Positions 6,335 through 12,731 of a stretch of 13,030 nt of DNA are shown here, piece after piece. The stretch lies in contig RHBP01000037.1 of the NCBI GenBank assembly GCA_010030955.1, positions 1 to 13,030 of the forward strand, written 5' to 3'. The notes under the pieces are model-generated. The model was given only the letters and a program-made list of their open reading frames with translations. It was not told the DNA's origin and did no database searches. Source of the DNA: Synechococcaceae bacterium WBB_10_009. Lineage in GTDB: Bacteria > Cyanobacteriota > Cyanobacteriia > PCC-6307 > Cyanobiaceae. Both the position numbers and the translations under genes were made by a program. The number at the start of each line of letters is the position of its first letter. The first letter of the stretch is position 1.

Positions 6335-7204
6335 ATGGCCGCCGCAAGCCGCCGCCCCAGCGATGTTCAGAACGGCGACATCCGCGATTGGATGGCCGCC
6401 GCCGCCCGCGCGCCGGTGGCCGACCCCGCGCTCACGATCCTGCGCGGGCAACAGATTCAGGCTGGACAGCGGCCCGATGCCACCGCCGCCCAGCGCCGTG
6501 CGGCGGCACGGGCCCGCAGCCAGCTGGTGCAGGCCAATCTGCGCTTGGTGGTGTGCCTGGCCAAGCCCTACCGGGCGCGTCTGCAGCAGTCGTCGGTGCT
6601 GGAATTCGCCGATCTGTTGCAGGCCGGCACGCTGGGGTTGATCCGTGCGGTTGAGAAGTACGACCCCAGCCGTGGTTATTCCTTCTCCACCTACGCCGCC
6701 TGGTGGATCCGTCAGAGCATCCGGCGGGAAATCGAAGCCCACGACGGCCCGATCCGGCTGAGTGCGCGGCTGCACCAGCTCAAACTGAAGCTGCACTTCG
6801 CCCCCGCCCACCTGCAGGGGGAGGCCCTTGCGGCCCACCTGGAGGTGTCTCCGGATCAGCTCCAGGAGCTGCTGGCCACCCTGCGGGGGGCCAAGGTGGT
6901 GAGCCTGGATCGCCCCGTGCAACTGGGCTCCGGCGATGTGTTGCCCCTCTCGGAGTGCGTGGCGGCGCCCCCCGATCAGGCCCTCACCTGGGTGGAGCTG
7001 GATGACGCCACCCAACGGCTGCGCCGCCGTGCGCCGGCGGAGATGGCCGTGCTGGATCGCCTGGCCCAGGGGGAAACCGAGAGTGCGGTGGCCCGCAGCC
7101 TGGGGATCAGCCGCCAGGCCCTGCACCGGCGGGTGCACCAGTCGCGCAAGCGGTTGCGGCTGGTGGACCCGGATGCCAGGGTGCTGCTGGAGGCGTTGGC
7201 CTAA
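6335..7204 (+). CDS. Alternative sigma-70-family factor, atypical region 4
   Basis: Predicted RNA polymerase sigma factor (289 aa), most like cyanobacterial group 2 factors but shortened. A region 1.2-like segment is at 15-45. Region 2 spans about 60-132 and is canonical: LVQANLRLVVCLAKPYR, LEFADLLQAGTLGLIRAVEKYD, and the -10 recognition/melting stretch PSRGYSFSTYAAWWIRQSIR. Region 3 (about 138-215) is weakly conserved. Region 4 (225-275) has an HTH, ESAVARSLGISRQALHRRV, but the usual RERVRQIE recognition helix is replaced, so -35 specificity is probably unusual. The start codon is 11 nt after the glgP stop, with no Shine-Dalgarno, implying readthrough from glgP. Its stop codon interlocks with that of convergent phoX. 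Known: in Synechocystis, SigE activates glycogen catabolism; a similar role here is inferred from the neighbour only. Confidence 0.88.
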   Translation: MAAASRRPSDVQNGDIRDWMAAAARAPVADPALTILRGQQIQAGQRPDATAAQRRAAARARSQLVQANLRLVVCLAKPYRARLQQSSVLEFADLLQAGTLGLIRAVEKYDPSRGYSFSTYAAWWIRQSIRREIEAHDGPIRLSARLHQLKLKLHFAPAHLQGEALAAHLEVSPDQLQELLATLRGAKVVSLDRPVQLGSGDVLPLSECVAAPPDQALTWVELDDATQRLRRRAPAEMAVLDRLAQGETESAVARSLGISRQALHRRVHQSRKRLRLVDPDARVLLEALA

Positions 7205-9381
7205 CCGCCGCGGCCCGCGTCGGCGAGCAACCGGCGCCCATCCAGCCGTTGCACCATCACCACCCCCGGCCGCGGGTTGCGGCCGTCGATGCCGGACGGC
7301 CAGTTCGACCCCATCGGCACGCGCCTGAGCTGCTCAAACGGCTGGCCGTTGCGGTCGCGCAGGGCAAAGGCCTGGAACTCCTCCGCCCCACCGCGTCGGG
7401 CGCCATGGTCTTCGCCGGGGTGCTGCACCGCCAGAAACAGGGTGGCCTCCTCGGCATCAAAGCAGGGTCCGCACAATTCGCATTCCATCGGTCCGCTGGC
7501 AAACAGCAGGGCCTGACCGGCCAGGGGGCCACGCCGGGGCAGCACCCAGCAGGCGTTGTTGCCGAAGATGTCCAACCCGGCGCTGCTGGTGGAGCGGTCG
7601 GTCACCAGCCAGATGTTGCCGCCGCGATCCACCGCCAGGTTGTCGGGGTTGGAGAAGCCCATGCCCCCCTGCCAGGGGGTGCCGCCGGTGGCCACCATCC
7701 GCCAGCGGAATGTGCCCCCGGCGCGATCGGGGTCTGCGGCTGTGTCGCTGAGGCGCATCACCCAGCCATAGGGCCAGCTGGTTTGCCCAGCGGGGCCCCG
7801 GAAGATGGCGGGATCGGCCCGTTCGCTGCCATCGCTGCCGCCGGCCGTGAAGCTGATCAGCAGGTCGCCCGTGTCCGGGTCGAGGTCGGTGTCCTCCGGC
7901 CGTGCCGCCGGTGTGGCGCCAATGGCGTTGGCGGCCAGGTGGGCATCGATCAGGATTGCCCCCTGCTGGCTATCGCCGCTGCCGGGGTAGAGGTCGCCCA
8001 GGGTGGCAAAGCGCCGGCAGTAGTCGAGCACCGCCGCATCGCTCGCGAGGCTGGTGGATCCCGGTTGGCTGCGGTCGGTGTGGGGCACCACAACGGCCTG
8101 GGGCTCGCCCTCCACCGCCAGGGTGCTCGGACGCCGGGGATTGACGGCGGTGGCCGCATCCAGGGCGATCCAGCGCCCTTGGCCATCGGGGCTGAGTTGG
8201 GCCACCTCCAGCCGGCCCCGCCCAAACAGCCGCGAGTTGCGGGGATCCTGCGGATCCGCCACCCGCTCAGCACTCACGAACCGGTAGACATGGCCGCCGT
8301 GGCGATCACAGCCGGAGTACACCACCAGCGGCTCCCCCCGGCGGGCGCGCACCGCCACCGCCTCGTGGCGGAACCGCCCCAGCCAGCTGTGCTTCACCGC
8401 CGCCTGCTCGGGGCGGCGGGGATCCAGCTCCACCATCCAGCCGTACTTGTTGCCGGCCAAGCCAAAGGGGTTGCCCAGCCCCTCCAGCCGCGCCCCATCG
8501 AACCGAAATGGCCGCCGGGATGGCGCAGGGGAGGAGCCGTCGGCGTAGACGGCCTCCACCACGTGGGTTTGGAAATTTTCCTCGGCTGAGAGCACAGTGC
8601 CCCAGGGGGTTTGGCCGCCCGCGCAGTTGGCAAAGCTGCCGATCACCGCATCCGCAAGGCCGTCGTTGTAGCCGAGCCGTTGCCGGCGCCGAAACACCGC
8701 GGCGGCCGGGCCGCTCACCCCCAGGCGCTGTTCCGGCTGGCGCCAGCCGCTCAGCCCGGTGATGCGCCGGTCGAGCCGGCCTGCGCTGTGGCGCCAGCGC
8801 CCATCGCCCTGGCGCTGCAGGGTGGCCACGCCGATGCCCTGATCCGTGAGGGCGGCCTCCGCCACGGCCACCACCAGGGGGCGGAGCGGATCATCGTTCG
8901 CCAGGGCCGCCAGATCCACGGCGCCGCCCCGTTGCTCCAGGGCCGCCTGCAGCTCGGCGAAGGGAAGGGTTTGGCCGGTGACTTCGCTGTACCCCGCACA
9001 CCAGGTGCGGCCGCTGATGTATTCGAAGTTGATGGTGAGCAGGGCCTGATCCGCCGCCAGCGGTTGGAAGGCCAGGTAGTCGTTGTTGAAGCCCACCCGG
9101 CCGTCGCCGAGGGGATCTCCCCAGCTGAGCACCAGTTCGGCGCGGTATCCCTCCGGCACCACCATCCGGTCGTCGATGCTGATGCGCCGGTAGTGCTGTT
9201 GTTGCTGCGCGGCGCTGAGCCCATCGCTGGGCAGGGGGATGGGGCCCCGCAGCGGCGGAAAGGGGCGCACCGCCGCGGGCGATGGCTGGCCGGCGCCCCG
9301 CCGCGCCTGGGCCAGGGCCGGGGCCGCGCTCGCCCCCAGCGACACCCCCAGCAACTGGATCAACAGCGAGCGGCGGTTCAT
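7201..9381 (-). CDS. phoX: PhoX-type alkaline phosphatase (DUF839), Tat-exported
   Basis: Predicted secreted Ca/Fe-dependent alkaline phosphatase (726 aa) releasing phosphate from organic phosphoesters. The N-terminus carries a twin-arginine signal (NRRSLLIQLLG, then ASAAPALA), consistent with export of a folded metalloenzyme. DUF839 landmarks are present in order: LSWGDPL near 85, GFNNDYLAFQPL near 97, INFEYISGRTWC near 117, NCAGGQTPWGT with C253 followed by SAEE at 265-268 (metal-site region), FRHEAVAV, YSGCDRHGGHVYRFVS, DPDTGDLLISFT, DNLAVDRGGNIWLVTD, and the C-terminal LFLAVQHPGE and WPSGIDG. The ATG overlaps the stop of the upstream phytase-like gene (ATGA), and a GGAG lies 5 nt before it (9387-9390). 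It is the last gene of the three-gene operon and converges on the sigma-factor gene. Confidence 0.93.
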   Translation of the reverse strand: MNRRSLLIQLLGVSLGASAAPALAQARRGAGQPSPAAVRPFPPLRGPIPLPSDGLSAAQQQQHYRRISIDDRMVVPEGYRAELVLSWGDPLGDGRVGFNNDYLAFQPLAADQALLTINFEYISGRTWCAGYSEVTGQTLPFAELQAALEQRGGAVDLAALANDDPLRPLVVAVAEAALTDQGIGVATLQRQGDGRWRHSAGRLDRRITGLSGWRQPEQRLGVSGPAAAVFRRRQRLGYNDGLADAVIGSFANCAGGQTPWGTVLSAEENFQTHVVEAVYADGSSPAPSRRPFRFDGARLEGLGNPFGLAGNKYGWMVELDPRRPEQAAVKHSWLGRFRHEAVAVRARRGEPLVVYSGCDRHGGHVYRFVSAERVADPQDPRNSRLFGRGRLEVAQLSPDGQGRWIALDAATAVNPRRPSTLAVEGEPQAVVVPHTDRSQPGSTSLASDAAVLDYCRRFATLGDLYPGSGDSQQGAILIDAHLAANAIGATPAARPEDTDLDPDTGDLLISFTAGGSDGSERADPAIFRGPAGQTSWPYGWVMRLSDTAADPDRAGGTFRWRMVATGGTPWQGGMGFSNPDNLAVDRGGNIWLVTDRSTSSAGLDIFGNNACWVLPRRGPLAGQALLFASGPMECELCGPCFDAEEATLFLAVQHPGEDHGARRGGAEEFQAFALRDRNGQPFEQLRRVPMGSNWPSGIDGRNPRPGVVMVQRLDGRRLLADAGRGG

Positions 9382-10382
9382 GGGTGCTCCAGGCAGGCGT
9401 GCGGTGGGGTGGGGATCAGCAGCGCCAGACGGCTGCTCTGCAGGGGATTGAGGTTGTCATCGCTCACCAGCAGCAGGCTGGGGCGCCCGTTGGCCTGGGG
9501 TGGCCCCAGGGCCAGCCCCTCCCAGTTTTCAGGGCTCAGCCCGGCCTGCTGGAGGTTCCAGATCCGCAACGGTGGCACCACGGCGCCGGGCTCGGGGAGG
9601 GGGTAGAGCGCCAGGCGGTTGTCCCAGCGCTGGGGCGGGGTGTACCGCCGCAGCAGGGCCAGCAGCCGCGGCGGTTGGCCGGCCCGCTGCGGCAGGGCCA
9701 GCAGGTCGGTGAGGCTCCACGGTTCCGGCCCCGGCAGCTGCAGCGCCCCCTGGGGGCTGGCCTCGGGTGCCGCCGCGGCCGGCCGGCCGGCGGGCCACCA
9801 CCAGCGCAGCAGGCGCACTTGCTCATCGGGATCCTGCAGCAGGGGCCGCTCCGCCGCCATCAACAGCTGCAGCGGTTGACCTGGGGCACTCAGCCGCGTC
9901 AGCGATTCGGGGCCGGCATTGCTCGCCAGGCCGCTGCCGGGGGCCGCCTGCCACGGGGCGGGGAGGGGCAGCCGCTGCAGCGTGCGGCCATCCCGGCGGT
10001 TCACCCGCAGCAACAGGGCGGGCCGATCGTCGCTGCGGCGCCCCTCACTGGCGATCCACGCCTCATCGCCGGCCAGCACCAGGCCCTCCCCATCCAGGGC
10101 CTCGCCGCCGGCGCCGGCGATCGGCCGCTGCAGCAGCAGCCGAGGTGCCCAGCGCGGGCCGGGCAGCGTCCAGGCGCTGAGCTCCGCCTGTGGCAGATCG
10201 CTGAGCAGCCAAAGGCGGCCCCGCTGGGGCTCGTGCACGATGGCTGAAAAGCCGCCGATGGCCTCGCCGTTGGGCCCCTGCCGCGGCAGGGTCTGCTCCC
10301 ATTGCAGCGTCCAGCCCACCGGCGCCGCACAGCCCTGGGCCGCGACCCATCCCGCCGTGAGCAGAGCCGTTAGGGCTGGCAT
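9378..10382 (-). CDS. Secreted esterase-like phytase domain protein
   Basis: Predicted exported protein (334 aa) with the esterase-like phytase beta-propeller fold (PF13449 type). A short signal peptide precedes the domain (MPALTALLTAGWVAAQGCAA). Motifs typical of the family appear in order: GGFSAIVH (43-50), LWLLSD, GEALDGEGLVL (93-103) with SEG, AGPESLTR (156-163), NWEGLALGPP (286-295) and LLVSDDNLNP (304-313). Activity toward phytate or other phosphoesters is inferred from the family, where biochemical evidence is sparse. ATG at 10382 overlaps the end of the channel gene by 13 nt, and the TGA overlaps phoX's ATG, so all three genes look translationally coupled. The open frame upstream to 11435 is antisense-like noise inside the channel gene. 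Confidence 0.85.
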   Translation of the reverse strand: MPALTALLTAGWVAAQGCAAPVGWTLQWEQTLPRQGPNGEAIGGFSAIVHEPQRGRLWLLSDLPQAELSAWTLPGPRWAPRLLLQRPIAGAGGEALDGEGLVLAGDEAWIASEGRRSDDRPALLLRVNRRDGRTLQRLPLPAPWQAAPGSGLASNAGPESLTRLSAPGQPLQLLMAAERPLLQDPDEQVRLLRWWWPAGRPAAAAPEASPQGALQLPGPEPWSLTDLLALPQRAGQPPRLLALLRRYTPPQRWDNRLALYPLPEPGAVVPPLRIWNLQQAGLSPENWEGLALGPPQANGRPSLLLVSDDNLNPLQSSRLALLIPTPPHACLEHP

Positions 10383-12286
10383 GGCACCAGGCGGCAGTCG
10401 ATGCGGTAGCGCTGCAGCTCCCGCGTGAGCAGGTCGGCCAGGTCGCGGTCGAGGGGGGCGCTCTGGTGCCACTGGCCATCCAGCCACCCCTGCAGGGCGC
10501 CCGGGGGCAGCCCCAGGAAGCGGGCCAGGCATTGCTGCACGGCAAAGCCGTCGATGCGATGGCCCGATCTCCGCAGCTCCACCCGCCAGCCGGCCGGTTC
10601 GAGCCGGCCGGCCTCCACGCGGCGCAGGCTCTCCAGATCCGCCAACACGGTGAGTTCGTCGCCGGCGTGCACCTGCCACTCCAGCGGGGGGATGGGGATG
10701 AGCTCGCCGCTGCGGGCGCGCTGCAGCGTCAGCACATTGAGCCCGTAGCCGTTTTCCAGCCGTGCCACGGTCATGCCGGTGAGTGGGTCGCCGCCACTGA
10801 GTTGGTAGCGCACCACAAGGCGGTTGACGCCCCGCACCCGCACCACCCGCTCCACCCGCTCCCCAAAGGCGGTGGCCACCACCGCATCGGCGGCAATGTC
10901 CATGCCGGAGATCACCGACATTCCCCCCATCAGGCTGCCGAGCTGGTCGCTGGCGGCCATGGCGTGGGCCAGCACCGCCAGGCGTGTGCGCGGGTGATGC
11001 TGCTGCACCTCCAGCACCGCCTGCATGTTGGCCAGCAGGTTGTTGGAGAGGGCGGCAATGCCCACCAGCTCGGTGTGGCGCAGGCCCTGCAGCCGTTGGC
11101 GAAGGCCCGCCAACCCCTGGTGCAGGTCGCCGCACTGCACGCCGATGCCCTCCGCCGCCATCAGCGCCGTGAGCGGTTCGGCCAGGTCGCTGGCCTCCAC
11201 CAGCAGCACCTGGCGGCTGCCGCGCCGCGGCCGCTGCGGCCGCTCCAGCCCCAGCCGGCTGGAGAGCAGCCGCTCCAGGATCACCGCCACCAGGCAGGAG
11301 GTGAGCACCGTGCCCAGCAGGGCATACACCAGCCCCAGGGTGAGCTGCAGTTGTGTGGCCTGGGTGAGCAGGTTGAGGGGGTCGATGTATTCGCCCTTCA
11401 GCAGCCCGAGGGTCACCACCAGGCCCCCCTGCCAATGCCGCCCTTCGCTGAACAGCACCACCCCCAGGCCCAGGGCCGCCAGCCCCAAGCCCAGGGCCAG
11501 CGCCATGGGGCGGTTCAGGGGCCGGCGGCGCCGCAGTTGGGCCAGCCCCCCCCAGCCCTCAAGGCGCGGCAGGCGCCATCGGCCCCGGCGTTGGCCGCCG
11601 CGGTGGCGTGCGGGCTGGCTGCGACCGGTGCGGCTGCGCAGGGCGATCCGCAACCCCTCCGCCGCGGCATCGCGGCTGCGCAGCCCGCGGCTGGGGCCCG
11701 CCGCTGGCGTGGCCGCGCCGTCCATCAGCACCACCGTGGAATCCCCCATGGCGCCGCCGGCGCCGGCGGTGAGCGTGGTGATCGAGCTGTCGGGGTGCAG
11801 GGCCGCCGCCAGGGCCGCGGCCGTGAGCATCAGCGGGTTGACCACGGCGAGCCGGGGGAGCCGTTGCTCCAGCAGTTGCCCCAGGCTCTGTTCCTGGCCG
11901 CTGGCCCGCACCACCAGCTCGGCGTGGGGGTTGAGCAGACGCACCTGCAGGGCGGCCTCCAGGTTCACCTGGCTGTCCTGGCTGAGCAGCAGCACCGCCC
12001 GGCAGTGCTCCACCCCAGCCCGTTTCAGCACCGCCGCCTGGCGCATGTCTCCCAGGATGAGCCGATCCTGAAAGGCGTGCTCCAGTTCCGGGCTGCGCCA
12101 CAGCGGCGCCTGCAGGTCGACCCCGGTGAGCGGAACGCCGAACCCCAGCAGACGCTCCAGGCACGCCTGCCCCAGGGCGCCGAGGCCGCAGATCAGCAGG
12201 GCATCCGCAGCATGGGGAGCTCCATGGCTCCGGCTGACAGGCAACGGGCCTGGCTCCATGCCACCCACGGTAGTCATCCCGGACAC
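10370..12286 (-). CDS. RCK/TrkA-N double-domain channel-like membrane protein
   Basis: Predicted ion-channel protein (638 aa). Residues 29-160 form a TrkA-N/RCK Rossmann domain with GLGALG (34-39), an acidic VDLQ after strand 2 and a GDMRQAAVLKRAGV segment. A very basic linker (about 195-258) precedes TM1 (260-281), a re-entrant-like loop (283-300) and TM2 (312-338). A second, degenerate Rossmann domain (358-480) and an RCK_C domain (492-555) follow, then a tail (565-636) resembling the L7/L12 C-terminal fold. The loop reads VVTLGLLKGEY, with no TVGYGD filter, so K+ selectivity cannot be assumed. GTG at 12286 is favoured by AAGGA 5 nt upstream; ATGs at 12277 and 12259 are alternatives. It is the first gene of the operon with the phytase-like gene and phoX. 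Confidence 0.8.
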   Translation of the reverse strand: MSGMTTVGGMEPGPLPVSRSHGAPHAADALLICGLGALGQACLERLLGFGVPLTGVDLQAPLWRSPELEHAFQDRLILGDMRQAAVLKRAGVEHCRAVLLLSQDSQVNLEAALQVRLLNPHAELVVRASGQEQSLGQLLEQRLPRLAVVNPLMLTAAALAAALHPDSSITTLTAGAGGAMGDSTVVLMDGAATPAAGPSRGLRSRDAAAEGLRIALRSRTGRSQPARHRGGQRRGRWRLPRLEGWGGLAQLRRRRPLNRPMALALGLGLAALGLGVVLFSEGRHWQGGLVVTLGLLKGEYIDPLNLLTQATQLQLTLGLVYALLGTVLTSCLVAVILERLLSSRLGLERPQRPRRGSRQVLLVEASDLAEPLTALMAAEGIGVQCGDLHQGLAGLRQRLQGLRHTELVGIAALSNNLLANMQAVLEVQQHHPRTRLAVLAHAMAASDQLGSLMGGMSVISGMDIAADAVVATAFGERVERVVRVRGVNRLVVRYQLSGGDPLTGMTVARLENGYGLNVLTLQRARSGELIPIPPLEWQVHAGDELTVLADLESLRRVEAGRLEPAGWRVELRRSGHRIDGFAVQQCLARFLGLPPGALQGWLDGQWHQSAPLDRDLADLLTRELQRYRIDCRLVPCQP

Positions 12287-12294
12287 CCGTGTCC
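12281..12294. promoter_or_regulatory. Inverted repeat over start/RBS of the channel gene
   Basis: GGACAC-CC-GTGTCC is a perfect 6-bp inverted repeat covering the GTG start and part of the Shine-Dalgarno of the minus-strand channel gene (AAGGA at 12292-12296). It could be an operator, or a translation-blocking hairpin in the mRNA, although a 2-nt loop would force partial opening. Confidence 0.35.
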
Positions 12295-12316
12295 TTCACC
12301 GTTCCTTCATCGAAGC

Positions 12317-12331
12317 GGGTCAGCATGACCC
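12317..12331. promoter_or_regulatory. Palindrome in the divergent promoter region
   Basis: GGGTCA-GCA-TGACCC, with 6-bp perfect arms and a 3-nt centre, lies in the 61-nt gap between the channel operon (minus) and the cNMP-binding gene (plus), ending 16 nt before the latter's ATG. It resembles a dimer-binding site but is not a CRP (TGTGA-N6-TCACA) or NtcA (GTA-N8-TAC) consensus. Confidence 0.35.
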
Positions 12332-12347
12332 CAGTGGTTGGTTCACG

Positions 12348-12731
12348 ATGGACATCTCAGCCCTGCACACGATCCAGGCCCTGGCGGGCAGCGTCGCCGT
12401 GCGCCAGTTGCAGCCCCAGCAGATCCTCTTCGAGGCGGGGGCCCCCGGCGACAGCATCTTCTGCATGCTCTCCGGCACGGTTCAGCTCACCTGGGAAGGG
12501 GGCGGCCAGGAGTGCTTTGAAGCGGGGCAAGTGTTTGGCGTGGGGGCCCTGGTGACAACCGATCACCGGCGCCATGCCACCGCCCAGGCGCTCACCGCCT
12601 GCGAGGTGCTGGAGATGAACCGCGAAGAATTCCTGTTCGCCGTGCAGGAAACGCCGATGTTTGCGGTTGAGTTGCTGGCCTCGCTGGAGCAGCGCCTGCG
12701 CCGCTCCCAGCAGGATGACTCCGAGCCCTAG
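12348..12731 (+). CDS. Stand-alone cyclic-nucleotide-binding domain protein
   Basis: A 127-aa protein consisting almost entirely of one CRP-like cNMP-binding beta-roll. Evidence is the LFEAGAPGDSIFCMLSGTVQL block (27-47) and the phosphate-binding-cassette region VFGVGALVTTDHRRHATAQA (62-81), followed by two helices ending at 120. There is no DNA-binding HTH, so it is not a classical CRP. In canonical cassettes FGE supplies a Glu that holds the ribose; here V65 occupies that position, while an Arg before AT (R75) is retained, so ligand binding may be altered or lost. ATG at 12348 is the first usable start; the upstream open frame lacks start codons and overlaps the divergent channel gene. The stop interlocks with that of convergent corA. 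A regulatory partner role is inferred. Confidence 0.85.
   Translation: MDISALHTIQALAGSVAVRQLQPQQILFEAGAPGDSIFCMLSGTVQLTWEGGGQECFEAGQVFGVGALVTTDHRRHATAQALTACEVLEMNREEFLFAVQETPMFAVELLASLEQRLRRSQQDDSEP

Noticed and set aside
7249..8589. 446-aa plus-strand open frame opposite phoX
   Set aside because: Shadow of the PhoX frame; no motif, and composition typical of antisense translation in GC-rich DNA.
10383..11435. N-terminal extension of the phytase-like gene
   Set aside because: Lies wholly within the channel gene in another frame, Pro/Gly/Ala-rich; the ATG at 10382 starts a signal peptide.
11754..11769. 16-bp perfect palindrome of GCC/GGC triplets (similar 14-bp one at 10106-10119)
   Set aside because: Lies in coding sequence for Ala/Gly runs; explained by GC-rich codon use rather than a regulatory repeat.
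10466..12328. 620-aa plus-strand open frame opposite the channel gene
   Set aside because: Antisense frame with low-complexity Gln/His/Ala composition; the minus-strand RCK domains are clear.
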